The position numbers and the translations under genes are program-made. The notes under the pieces were generated by a model. It had not been told where the DNA came from, made no database searches, and saw only the letters and a list, made by a program, of their open reading frames with translations. A DNA stretch of 59,498 bases, from assembly GCA_024403215.1 (NCBI GenBank), contig JAKSSJ010000001.1, positions 1 to 59,498 of the forward strand, given 5' to 3'. This DNA comes from Clostridia bacterium (lineage in GTDB: Bacteria; Bacillota; Clostridia; Peptostreptococcales; Anaerovoracaceae). Below, piece after piece: positions 7,329 to 15,326 of this stretch. Every line of letters starts with the position of its first letter. The first letter of the stretch is position 1.

Positions 7329-8156
7329 TTACTTTGTAATCAATTCAAAAAATTCTTTTAAGTAATCTCCGGCAGCAGATTCTATCTCGCCGGCGTCGCA
7401 CGCAGAAGCAAGCGCAGCATCAATTGGAAGCTCCGCTGTATTTGGAATGCCGTATGAAAGCGCAAGCTTTTTAATATGGCTCTCGCCAAATGGACGAATA
7501 AGTTTTCCGCAATCAGGACATTTGATATAGCTAAAGTTCTCAACAATGCCAAGCACAGGAATGTTCATCATGCCTGCCATCTTTGCTGCTTTTTCTACTA
7601 TCATACCAACAAGCTCTTGTGGACTTGTTACTATTACAACACCATCAACTGGCAGACTCTGAAATACTGTGAGCGTTACATCGCCTGTTCCTGGTGGCAT
7701 ATCTACAAACATAATATCTTCATCTTCCCAAACAACATCTGTCCAGAACTGCTTTACTGCACCTGCAATAACAGGGCCTCTCCAAACTACTGGGTCAGTT
7801 TGATTTTGAAGAAGATAATTTACAGACATAGTATCAATTCCTTCTTTGCTCTTAATTGGAATCATATACTTGTCGTCCTTTAATGATGGAATACCAGCAA
7901 GACCAAATGCTTTTGGTATTGATGGCCCTGTAATATCGGCATCAAGAACTGCTGTCTTTAAGCCCTTCTTTGCAGCTTGCACTGCAAGAAGGCTGGTAAC
8001 CATACTCTTACCAACTCCGCCTTTTCCTGATATTACGCCTATTACTTTTTTTACTTTTGAGTGTTCGTTTAAGTAGACTCTAAAGTCTGGCTTCTCTCTA
8101 TCGCCACAGCCTTCTACGCCGCAGCTACTGCAATCATGAGTACATTCTTCTGCCAT
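7329..8156 (-). CDS. mrp: Mrp/NBP35-family iron-sulfur carrier ATPase
   Basis: 275 residues. The N-terminus has a cysteine cluster (CTHDCSSCGVEGC, residues 5-17). The deviant Walker A GVISGKGGVGKS is near residue 40, FVDMPPGTGDV (Walker B/switch) is near 150, and CPDCGK, the CxxC pair that bridges a 4Fe-4S cluster between subunits, is near 215. The family carries or inserts Fe-S clusters in the cytosol. A good binding site (AGGAGAG) precedes the start, 35 bp after the small membrane peptide gene. Confidence 0.92.
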   Translation of the reverse strand: MAEECTHDCSSCGVEGCGDREKPDFRVYLNEHSKVKKVIGVISGKGGVGKSMVTSLLAVQAAKKGLKTAVLDADITGPSIPKAFGLAGIPSLKDDKYMIPIKSKEGIDTMSVNYLLQNQTDPVVWRGPVIAGAVKQFWTDVVWEDEDIMFVDMPPGTGDVTLTVFQSLPVDGVVIVTSPQELVGMIVEKAAKMAGMMNIPVLGIVENFSYIKCPDCGKLIRPFGESHIKKLALSYGIPNTAELPIDAALASACDAGEIESAAGDYLKEFFELITK

Positions 8157-8191
8157 GTGGTCTCTCCTTTATTGTCTTTATGATTAAAATT

Positions 8192-8329
8192 TTATTGTCC
8201 GAGCATTAATAAAAGGTAAGTTGCTGCACTGCCAATAAAAATCAGTGCGAGGGCAAATGCAAGAAATCTTGCGGCACCTTTTTTCTTTTTGTTTTTCTTT
8301 TCTGCTTTTGTGTTTTTATTGTTTGCCAT
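8192..8329 (-). CDS. Small basic single-span membrane protein (45 aa)
   Basis: The reading frame from ATG 8327-8329 to TAA 8192-8194 gives MANNKNTKAEKKNKKKKG, a strongly basic head, and then a hydrophobic span FLAFALALIFIGSAATYLLL ending MLGQ. The start overlaps the DUF1934 stop by 14 bp with only a weak ribosome binding site, suggesting coupled translation. The charge pattern predicts an N-in/C-out membrane peptide. I do not recognise a family. The tight packing and lysine-rich/TM design make it likely to be real. Confidence 0.65.
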   Translation of the reverse strand: MANNKNTKAEKKNKKKKGAARFLAFALALIFIGSAATYLLLMLGQ

Positions 8330-8795
8330 TTCTAATAATCTCTATATCTAACATGTTTCTGCTTTCTGCAAGACCTTTTAAACTTATGTCATAGTCTATT
8401 GAAAGCTTATTCTCTTTTTCTCCGCCTATGCTTCCTTTAACATCGTTTGTTAAAAGCTCCATGACAATGCTTCCATACGGAGTAGAATATAGTCCTGTGT
8501 ATCTCTTGCCTTTTTCAAACTCCATGATTGTTTCTTCAAGAGCTTCACCTTTTCTTGTCATAGTAACTTTACCCGGAGCGATGGTAAGAGATGTTTTGCA
8601 ACCTTCCATTCCGGAGATTGCTGTCTCTTCATAACTTATGTAGGTTGTATCTCCCATAGACGAGATGGTACCCGGTGTTATGAACTCAACTACATCTTCT
8701 TTATTTTCGTCAAGGTTTATGTTTTTAAACGAGGTAAGTGTTTCTCTTGGAATTTGCTTACCTGTTATTTTTAGCATTATATCTTTCGTAACCAT
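8316..8795 (-). CDS. DUF1934 (YwiB-like) beta-barrel protein
   Basis: About 159 residues. The pattern ITGKQI..., VVEFITPGTI, TYISYEETAISGMEG, TRKGEALEETIMEFEKGKRYTGLYSTPYGSIVMELLT and the C-terminal LSIDYDISLKG is the YwiB/DUF1934 small beta-barrel, of unknown function. The longest frame starts at a TTG. I prefer the ATG at 8793-8795; another ATG at 8775-8777 is possible. The gene overlaps the ddl 3' end by about 38 bp. DUF1934 genes next to cell-wall or tRNA-synthetase genes are common in Firmicutes. Confidence 0.82.
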   Translation of the reverse strand: MVTKDIMLKITGKQIPRETLTSFKNINLDENKEDVVEFITPGTISSMGDTTYISYEETAISGMEGCKTSLTIAPGKVTMTRKGEALEETIMEFEKGKRYTGLYSTPYGSIVMELLTNDVKGSIGGEKENKLSIDYDISLKGLAESRNMLDIEIIRNGKQ

Positions 8796-9828
8796 AATCA
8801 ATTATCTTGTCAATTATCTCTGCATAGCTTAGGCCTTTTTTCTGCATCATCATTGGGAACATTGAGATGCTTGTAAAGCCTGGTATTGCGTTGATCTCGT
8901 TGATGTAAAACTTTTGTGTTTTCTTATCAAGCATAAAGTCTGCTCTTACAAAACCGCTGCATCCGCAAGCTTTGTACGCAATCTTTGCCATTTCTAAAAC
9001 TTCTTTTTGTTTTTCTTTTGAAATTTTTGCTGGTACTAATGTTTTACTTTCTGCGTTGTTGTATTTTGCATCGTAGTCGTAAAACTCTGCGGCTGGAACT
9101 ATCTCGCCAGGAACACCAGTTATCAGCTTATCGTTTCCCATGATTGCTGTTTCAATTTCCAGGCAATCAACGCCTTGCTCAACAACTAAGCGTTCGTCAT
9201 ATTTTGCTGCAAGCTTTAATGCAGCCATTAAATCTTTTTTATCTTTTACCTTTGTAATGCCAACCGATGAACCCATGTTTGCAGGCTTTACAAAAAGAGG
9301 ATACTTTAATTTTTTGTTAATCTCATCTACTGTCTTCTTGCCAATTTGATTACTGGTGAGAGCAATGTATGGCGTTTGAGGAAGACCTGCATTTGCGAAA
9401 ATTTCTTTTGCAACTATTTTATCCATTGTGACAGCACAGCCAAGTACACCGCAGCCGCCATATGGAATATTGATAAGCTCAAGTAGGCCCTGAACTGTTC
9501 CGTCTTCTCCATTTGGTCCGTGAAGGATTGGAAGTGCAAAATCAATTACATTTTTAAGATTCTTTCCGCCGCATCCTAAGATCTGAATTGCAAAATGCTT
9601 TGGGTTTTCTTTAAGATCCTTTTTAGCCTTTGCTTCCCATCGTCCATTTGCGATATCACTTACTGGACCCTCGTATAAAAGCCACTCGCCCTTTTTGGTA
9701 ATACCAATGGTCTTTACTGTATATTTTTTCTTATCAATAGCGTTAATTACGTAGCTGGCAGAAACTCTTGAAACTTCATGCTCGCCGCTTTTGCCACCAA
9801 AAATTACGCCTACTTTAATTTTTGCCAT
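8758..9828 (-). CDS. ddl: D-alanine--D-alanine ligase
   Basis: 356 residues, the normal length. The N-terminal GVIFGGKSGEHEVSRVSA is the Ddl signature 1. HGPNGEDGTVQGLLEL is the catalytic loop, FVKPANMGSSVGITKV lies in the ATP-grasp, and FYINEINAIPGFTSISMFP carries the metal-binding Glu/Asn. It makes D-Ala-D-Ala for peptidoglycan. The residue after LLELINIPY is GG. A good site (AAGGAGC) precedes the start. First gene of the leftward operon ending with the M42 peptidases. Confidence 0.96.
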   Translation of the reverse strand: MAKIKVGVIFGGKSGEHEVSRVSASYVINAIDKKKYTVKTIGITKKGEWLLYEGPVSDIANGRWEAKAKKDLKENPKHFAIQILGCGGKNLKNVIDFALPILHGPNGEDGTVQGLLELINIPYGGCGVLGCAVTMDKIVAKEIFANAGLPQTPYIALTSNQIGKKTVDEINKKLKYPLFVKPANMGSSVGITKVKDKKDLMAALKLAAKYDERLVVEQGVDCLEIETAIMGNDKLITGVPGEIVPAAEFYDYDAKYNNAESKTLVPAKISKEKQKEVLEMAKIAYKACGCSGFVRADFMLDKKTQKFYINEINAIPGFTSISMFPMMMQKKGLSYAEIIDKIIDYGYERYNAKNNR

Positions 9829-9866
9829 TTTGCGCTCCTTATATAATAGAAGATTCCGTAAATTGA

Positions 9867-9875
9867 ATTATACCA
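9867..9875 (-). promoter_or_regulatory. Extended -10 promoter element of ddl
   Basis: On the minus strand TGGTATAAT is an extended -10 (TGN plus a perfect TATAAT) about 40 bp before ddl. I see no good -35, which is usual for extended -10 promoters. Confidence 0.6.
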
Positions 9876-9920
9876 TTTTTGGAAACTTTAGTCCATTTTG
9901 TTTAGGCCGCAGGCTGCCAA

Positions 9921-9949
9921 TTGACAGTTTATTTCCTCTATTGTATACT
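9921..9949 (+). promoter_or_regulatory. Consensus sigma-A promoter of the symporter gene
   Basis: A perfect TTGACA (9921-9926), a 17-bp spacer and TATACT (9944-9949), followed 30 bp later by a GGAGG ribosome binding site. One of the strongest promoter matches in the window; divergent from ddl. Confidence 0.9.
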
Positions 9950-9993
9950 TACGGCAAGCAGGTGACCTTTATGGCACCCAGTGGAGGTTAAAA

Positions 9994-11667
9994 TTGAAAA
10001 TCTTATCTGACAAGGCGCTAGATGCTCAAGTCAGGAAGGAAGTTGCAAGTACGCTTCTCCTTACCCTTATCTGCGCTCTTTGGCATGTTATTACTGCGTT
10101 TGCTTTAAACAAAAGTGGGCTCTATTTTCTTGGGATGCCTGCCTGGTTTTCAGTGAGCGTTCTTGGAACGATTCTGATAGCTATTATTGGGGTCGTATTT
10201 TTGTGCAAAAAAGTATTTGTGGACTTTGAATATCCTAGCGAGGCCGCCGGCAGCATTGCCGGCGCCGGCGAAGCCGGCCGCGCCGAAGGCGCGAGGGGCC
10301 TCGCGGCCGAAAGATCCTTCTTTATTGGCGGCCGAGACATGGGCGGCCTAGTCCTTGCCATGACAACAATGGCTACTTACACATCTGTAAGCTCTTTTAT
10401 TTCTGGTCCTGGGGCTGCCGGCCTTACTTATGGATATGCCCAGGCCTGGATTGCAGCCGTTCAGGTGCCTGTAACCTTCCTTGTCTTGGGGGTATTAGGT
10501 AATAGTTTTGCAAATATCGCTAGAAAAACAGGTGCCGTTACTGTATCTGGGTACCTTAAGGCAAGATATAAGTCCGATGCCCTAGTAATTGTGACAAGTC
10601 TTCTAATGGTTGCCTTCTTTATAGCACAAATGATTGCCCAGTTTCAGGGTGGCGCAACACTAATCGAATCAGTTTTTGGACTTGAATATAAGAAGGCACT
10701 ACTAGTATTTGGGCTTATCGTCATCCTATACACATCATTTGGTGGTTTTAAGGCTGTCGCTTTAACTGATGCCGTCCAGGGCCTCATTATGTGCTTTGGA
10801 ACCATAATTTTCGTTGTTTTGGTTCTAAAAAATGGTGGTGGCCTTGAAGCTATAGACCTAAGACTTGGTGAAAATCTGCCAAATATTTATGATAATCTTA
10901 CCGCAATATACCGCCCAGGCACACTTTTGTCCTACTGGGTATTGGTGGGCTTTGGAACCGTCGGTCTTCCACAAACTGCAGTAAGATGTATGGGCTTTAA
11001 GAATACCCAAAGCTTAAAGCGCGCCATGCTCATTGGCGTTGTCTGCTGCTCACTTGTAATGGTTGGAATGCACACGGCCGGGGTTTGGGCCGGCGCGCTC
11101 ATAAATATAGGAGGCCAGGGCGCCAGCGGCGCCGCAGGCGCCGGAAGTGCAGCCCTCCCAAGCTCTGACTACTTTATTCCTTATATCATCCAAAAGATTA
11201 TGCCTGGCGCCCTGGGCTACATATTTTTATTGGCGCCGGCCGCAGCCGTCATGTCAACAGCAGACTCACTCCTTCTTTTGGCATCAGCTGCAATAGTAAA
11301 AGATTTATACAAAACCTACATTGTTAAAGATAATCCAGTAAAGCTCGAAAGATATAATAAAAACGTAAAGAAAATAACAAGCCTTAGCACCTTGGTCTTT
11401 GGAATCATAGTTGTGCTTCTTGCAACAGATCCTCCAAGCATAATTTTCTTCCTAAACCTTTTTGCTATGGGTGGTCTTGAGTGTAGCTTTTTCTGGCCTT
11501 TGGTTGGAGGAGTTTTTACAAAAAATAAAAACGCCCGCTCGGCTATCGCTGCCAGCATTGGCGGTGTTGCAATATATATCTTCTGTTACTATAATGTAAA
11601 GGTACTTGGTATTAATGCTGTAGTATGGGGGCTTCTTGGAAGCGGCCTTCTATATTTTATTTTCTAA
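9994..11667 (+). CDS. PanF-like sodium:solute symporter with fused YhdT-like N-terminal domain
   Basis: 557 residues. The start is TTG at 9994, supported by GGAGG six bases upstream. Residues 1-80 hold two hydrophobic spans (LLLTLICALWHVITAFAL, WFSVSVLGTILIAIIGVV) resembling YhdT/DUF997, the small protein normally encoded separately beside panF. An Ala/Gly/Glu-rich linker (about 82-107) follows. Then comes an SSS-family core beginning FFIGGRDMGGLVLAMT, with TYTSVSSFISGPGAAG and the later GTVGLPQTAVRCMGFK typical of pantothenate/Na+ symporters. A second low-complexity insert (GQGASGAAGAGSAAL) lies near residue 375. Pantothenate is the likely substrate by similarity; the protein seems to merge two usually separate genes. 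Confidence 0.85.
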   Translation: MKILSDKALDAQVRKEVASTLLLTLICALWHVITAFALNKSGLYFLGMPAWFSVSVLGTILIAIIGVVFLCKKVFVDFEYPSEAAGSIAGAGEAGRAEGARGLAAERSFFIGGRDMGGLVLAMTTMATYTSVSSFISGPGAAGLTYGYAQAWIAAVQVPVTFLVLGVLGNSFANIARKTGAVTVSGYLKARYKSDALVIVTSLLMVAFFIAQMIAQFQGGATLIESVFGLEYKKALLVFGLIVILYTSFGGFKAVALTDAVQGLIMCFGTIIFVVLVLKNGGGLEAIDLRLGENLPNIYDNLTAIYRPGTLLSYWVLVGFGTVGLPQTAVRCMGFKNTQSLKRAMLIGVVCCSLVMVGMHTAGVWAGALINIGGQGASGAAGAGSAALPSSDYFIPYIIQKIMPGALGYIFLLAPAAAVMSTADSLLLLASAAIVKDLYKTYIVKDNPVKLERYNKNVKKITSLSTLVFGIIVVLLATDPPSIIFFLNLFAMGGLECSFFWPLVGGVFTKNKNARSAIAASIGGVAIYIFCYYNVKVLGINAVVWGLLGSGLLYFIF

Positions 11668-11675
11668 ACAAAAAC

Positions 11676-12842
11676 ATGAAAAACTTTATCATTAAAAAAT
11701 TTGTAAAAAATCCCGATAACACAAAAGATCCAAAAACAAGGGAAAGCTACGGAAGCGTTGCAGGAATTGTTGGAATTATTTCAAACATAATTCTTTGCGT
11801 TTTCAAAATTGCATCTGGCCTTATCTTTTCTTCAATTGCTATACTCGCGGATGGAATCAACAACCTTGCAGACGCAACAGGATCCTTAATAACTCTCGTT
11901 GGTTTTAAGCTTGCCGGCAAAAAACCAGACAAAGATCATCCTTATGGTCACGGCAGAACTGAATATCTTGCAGGACTTGTAGTTTCTGTAATGGTTCTTG
12001 CAATTGGTCTTTCTCTTCTTAAAACTTCTATCGAGAAAACAATTCATCCCGAGCCACTTGAGTTTAGCATCTTAACTATTGTTGTTTTAGTTGTAGCTAT
12101 TGCAATCAAGCTTTGGCAAACAAGCTTTAACGTTAGCATCGGTAAGATAATAGATAGCGATGCACTTCTTGCAACTGCTGCAGATTCAAGAAACGATGTA
12201 ATCTCCACATCAGCAGTTCTTCTTTCTGTAATCATTGGCAAGTTTGCAAACATAAATCTTGATGGCCCTGTTGGAATCGTGGTTGCAGCTTTTATTCTAT
12301 TTAGCGGCATAGGTCTTGTAAAAGAAACTATTGCACCTATACTCGGCCAAGCACCTGATGAAGAGCTCGTACAAAATCTTGAGAAGCTTGTTACATCAGA
12401 TCCTGCAATTCTTGGCATCCACGATTTAATAGTTCACGACTACGGTCCAGGAAGACTCTTTGCGTCGCTGCATGTTGAAGTTGACGGAAGCGCCGATGTC
12501 TTTGAGCTTCACGATACAATTGACAATCTAGAAGTTGCAGCCCTAGAACAGCTGCATGTGCTTCTTACAATACATATGGATCCAGTAAAAGTTAACGACC
12601 CAATAACAAACGAAGCCAAGGCTTATCTTGAAGAAATTAAAAACGAAGTAGAAGGTCTTTGGAACGTTCACGATGTTAGGGTTGTAACAGGACCAACTCA
12701 TATAAACGTTGTCTGCGACATAGTTGCAGATTACGACTGCAAATATTCTGACGAGGAGCTCAAACAAATTGTTGGAGCAAAATTAAAAGAAAAGGATCCT
12801 AAGATGAACGCGGTCCTCACCGTCGATCACCGTTTCGCGTAA
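11676..12842 (+). CDS. Cation diffusion facilitator (CDF) transporter
   Basis: 388 residues from ATG 11676, the first after the symporter stop; upstream in-frame codons overlap the symporter. The N-terminal transmembrane block includes ILADGINNLADATGSLITLVG (metal Asp pair). DKDHPYGHGRTEYLAGLVV and ATAADSRNDVISTSAVLL are CDF hallmarks. The C-terminal cytosolic domain HDYGPGRLFASLHVEVDGS with HLLTIHMDP-like segments is the dimeric metal-sensing part, followed by an extra ~70-residue extension. It exports Zn/Mn/Fe-type divalent cations by proton antiport. No clear ribosome binding site; it is probably coupled to the symporter gene 8 bp away. Confidence 0.92.
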   Translation: MKNFIIKKFVKNPDNTKDPKTRESYGSVAGIVGIISNIILCVFKIASGLIFSSIAILADGINNLADATGSLITLVGFKLAGKKPDKDHPYGHGRTEYLAGLVVSVMVLAIGLSLLKTSIEKTIHPEPLEFSILTIVVLVVAIAIKLWQTSFNVSIGKIIDSDALLATAADSRNDVISTSAVLLSVIIGKFANINLDGPVGIVVAAFILFSGIGLVKETIAPILGQAPDEELVQNLEKLVTSDPAILGIHDLIVHDYGPGRLFASLHVEVDGSADVFELHDTIDNLEVAALEQLHVLLTIHMDPVKVNDPITNEAKAYLEEIKNEVEGLWNVHDVRVVTGPTHINVVCDIVADYDCKYSDEELKQIVGAKLKEKDPKMNAVLTVDHRFA

Positions 12843-12847
12843 GATTT

Positions 12848-12886
12848 AGGATAATCTAAAGTTTGAACCTAGGATAATCTAAAGTC
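12848..12886 (+). repeat. 16-bp direct repeat upstream of a membrane-anchored protein
   Basis: TAGGATAATCTAAAGT occurs at 12848-12863 and again at 12871-12886, 23 bp apart (about two helical turns), in the short gap before the gene at 12908. This geometry suits a tandem operator, though a simple duplication is equally possible. Confidence 0.6.
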
Positions 12887-12907
12887 TAAATATAAGAGGT
12901 AAAAAAA

Positions 12908-13375
12908 ATGAACAACAAAATGACCACAACCGGCGGAGTTAAAAGCGTTGGAGCTGTTTTCGCAGAGCTAGTTCCAGTTATTATTCTTGCCTTTATAGTA
13001 AATTATGTTTTCTTAAACCCAATTGTAGATCAGAAGATATTAGACAATGCAGCTTCTGTTTCTTGGACCTGCCAAGAAGAATTTACTGGAAGCGCAAAGG
13101 TTGATAAGGAAGAAGTTGAATACTCCTTTGAGACCGGAAAAACTTACGAATGTAAGATGGGTGATAAATATTTCAAAAAACTCCTTGATAGCCTTCAGAA
13201 CATGAAGGGCAGGAAGGTTCAAACCGTAAATGATCAGACCATCCAAGAAACCTTTATCATAAAAGCTGGCACAGAAACTCATAAGGTTGCCTTTGGCAGC
13301 AAATATATAAGGGTTGATGATCAATGGTACAGAATTTACGCTGGTAAATTTACCGCAATATATTGCTTTAAATAA
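12908..13375 (+). CDS. Membrane-anchored protein of unknown function
   Basis: 155 residues. After a short polar head, one hydrophobic span (VFAELVPVIILAFIVNYVFL, about residues 19-38) anchors a small, probably extracellular domain with two strand-rich halves (SWTCQEEFTG...SFETGKTYECKMGD, then ETHKVAFGSKYIRVDDQWYRIY). Two Cys (in SWTCQ and YECKM) could form a disulfide. AGAGG precedes the start. It converges on the cysteine desulfidase gene with only 3 bp between stops and no visible terminator. I recognise no family. Confidence 0.75.
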   Translation: MNNKMTTTGGVKSVGAVFAELVPVIILAFIVNYVFLNPIVDQKILDNAASVSWTCQEEFTGSAKVDKEEVEYSFETGKTYECKMGDKYFKKLLDSLQNMKGRKVQTVNDQTIQETFIIKAGTETHKVAFGSKYIRVDDQWYRIYAGKFTAIYCFK

Positions 13376-13378
13376 CTT

Positions 13379-14641
13379 CTAATTGCCGAGCATTATTTGA
13401 AGAATTTCTTCATCTGTGCTCTTCATTCCTTCGCGGCCCATGCGGCCAAAGTTAGCAATCGTTTGCTCTATATCTTCAACTATCATGCCTTCGCCAGGCT
13501 TAAAGCTTCTATCGTTTTTAGCCTGAGCGTAAGCAACAAAGCCAGACATAACAGATGCAGCAATTTTTGCTGCGCATGATGACTTGGCTCCATCACATAC
13601 CATTCCACCAATTGTAGAGGCCGTATTGATAATAATATGGCCTATTGTTTCATAATCTTGCCCTTCTAAAAATGCAATACCGCAAATTGACGAGCATCCA
13701 GCACAGCATGCTCCGCAGTATGCAGACAGATCACCAATATATCTCTTTTGCAAAAGCGAAACTAAATTTGCTAAAGCGAGAGCTCTATACAAATTTTCTT
13801 CGTCAACATTTTTTTCTTTTGCGTAAACGTAAAGCGGCATACTTACGGCAATTCCCTGGTTACCACTTCCTGAGTTAATTACAACAGGCAAAGCGCAGCC
13901 ATTCATTCTGGCATCAGAACCAGCAGCTGCCGTAGCAGCAGCCTTTGCCATAACATTATCCTCGCCAAAAACTTCAAGCAAAGTCTTTCCAACATTTGCT
14001 CCATAGTTTTCTTTAAGTCCTACCTGAGCAATAGCATAGTTATATTCCACCTGCTGCTTTAAAAGCGGCTTAATCTTTTCTACATCAACAGTCTTTGCAA
14101 AGTTATAAATATCTTTTAAGTTTAAGCAGCTTTTATCCGCCCTACTGTCGCCGATTAAATCTTTTTCTTTGAATATTACTTTTCCGTTCTTTTTAATCTC
14201 GGACACAAATGTGTGTTTTGTTTTTACAATGCAGCTTGCAGTTTCAGTTCCTTTTGAAAGCTCTACTCTCACATAAAGATTATCAACGTCTTTTTCGTGA
14301 AAAACATTAATGATCTTTTCAGAAATTAATTTATCTGCGAGCTTTATATCTTCCTCTGTTACAGAATTTAATACTTCAAGTTCTTTGTCTGCTCTTCCGC
14401 CTACAATTCCGAGCATTGCAGCAACCTCAATTCCTTTTTGCCCATTGGAATTAGGCACAGTTACAGCTTTTACATTTTTAATAATGTTTCCGCTGCAATA
14501 TACATCTACATGGTCTGGCAAACTGCCCAAAGCCTCTTTAGCTTTAGCTGCGCAAAAAGCAACAGCGATAGGCTCCGTACAACCCAAGGCCGGACGAAGT
14601 TCTTCGTTTAAAATGTCTAAGTATGCCTCGAGATTACTCAT
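13379..14641 (-). CDS. L-cysteine desulfidase family protein (CyuA/YhaM, UPF0597)
   Basis: 420 residues, full length. The N-terminal EELRPALGCTEPIAVAFCAAKA is the family signature. GNQGIAVSMPLYVYAKE and the cysteines in LSAYCGACCAGCSSICGIAF (about 285-300) with GMVCDGAKSSCAAKIA (about 345) match the Fe-S-binding serine-dehydratase alpha fold. Members degrade L-cysteine to pyruvate, ammonia and sulfide, or act on related amino acids. The gene lies 20 bp after an ECF S component in the same direction, so the two are likely co-transcribed; GAGGAAC provides its binding site. Confidence 0.9.
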   Translation of the reverse strand: MSNLEAYLDILNEELRPALGCTEPIAVAFCAAKAKEALGSLPDHVDVYCSGNIIKNVKAVTVPNSNGQKGIEVAAMLGIVGGRADKELEVLNSVTEEDIKLADKLISEKIINVFHEKDVDNLYVRVELSKGTETASCIVKTKHTFVSEIKKNGKVIFKEKDLIGDSRADKSCLNLKDIYNFAKTVDVEKIKPLLKQQVEYNYAIAQVGLKENYGANVGKTLLEVFGEDNVMAKAAATAAAGSDARMNGCALPVVINSGSGNQGIAVSMPLYVYAKEKNVDEENLYRALALANLVSLLQKRYIGDLSAYCGACCAGCSSICGIAFLEGQDYETIGHIIINTASTIGGMVCDGAKSSCAAKIAASVMSGFVAYAQAKNDRSFKPGEGMIVEDIEQTIANFGRMGREGMKSTDEEILQIMLGN

Positions 14642-14661
14642 ATAAGTTCCTCTTTCTTAAA

Positions 14662-15195
14662 CTATATCTGCATTTTATGAAGTGCATTAACAAGTGGAGG
14701 AACTATCAAAAGCTGAATCACTATTGCTGGCCAAGCCATTACAAATTCTGTAGTAATAAACATCTGCCAAGTAAATGGCGTTTGTGCTATGCCGAGCATA
14801 ATAAGCCTTGCAGCTCCCCACACCATTCTACCAAAAAGCATCGAAATTACAAGTGTCCCGTAGGTTCTTAAATACTTTGTTTTCCTGAAAAGATTATGGA
14901 AATAGCCGCAGAAAAAGCCATAGGCTGCAAGTTCAAAGGCCATGCCCAAAGCCGTTGGGTACATAACTGGCATTCCAAAGATGAGGCTTCTTGTAAGCGG
15001 CGTGATAAATCCGAGCACAAGGCCATATATAGGTCCTAGCACAAAGCCACCAACCATTACCGGAAGGTGCATTGGGCAAAGCATGGTTCCAAGGCTTGGA
15101 AGCTGCCCTGTTAAAAGTGGCAAAAGCCAGCCAATAGCAAGCATCAAAGCCGAAATTACTAACTTTTTTGTTTTTTCTACGTTTTTTGAAGTCAT
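14662..15195 (-). CDS. ECF transporter substrate-binding (S) component
   Basis: 177 residues, about six hydrophobic helices. KKLVISALMLAIGWLLPLL at the start and PMHLPVMVGGFVLGPIYGLVLGFITPLTRSLIFGMP are typical of energy-coupling-factor S components, the A-W-x-x-A-like surface helix being replaced by ALMLAIGW. The substrate is not deducible. EcfA/EcfT are not in the window, as expected for group II systems. Its pairing with cysteine desulfidase could hint at a sulfur compound, but that is speculation. AGAAAGGAG precedes the start. Confidence 0.85.
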   Translation of the reverse strand: MTSKNVEKTKKLVISALMLAIGWLLPLLTGQLPSLGTMLCPMHLPVMVGGFVLGPIYGLVLGFITPLTRSLIFGMPVMYPTALGMAFELAAYGFFCGYFHNLFRKTKYLRTYGTLVISMLFGRMVWGAARLIMLGIAQTPFTWQMFITTEFVMAWPAIVIQLLIVPPLVNALHKMQI

Positions 15196-15275
15196 TTTGA
15201 GCTCCTTTCTCTACATCTTTGCTTTCTACATTTATACTATCATAAGATTTTTATGCCAGAAAGCCTGGTAGGGGG

Positions 15276-15304
15276 TTACAATTTCAAGCTTTTTTTGATA
15301 TTAT
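15276..15304 (+). promoter_or_regulatory. Promoter of the methyltransferase-CsoR fusion gene
   Basis: TTACAA (15276-15281), a 17-bp spacer and TATTAT (15299-15304), with GAGG and ATG following at 15327. The spacing is ideal and each hexamer differs from consensus at one position. Confidence 0.65.
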
Positions 15305-15326
15305 GTAGCAGTACGAGGACACAACA

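Noticed and set aside
10122..10361. Antisense frame within the symporter gene
   Set aside because: A shadow of the GC-rich linker with Pro/Ala/Arg bias and no binding site.
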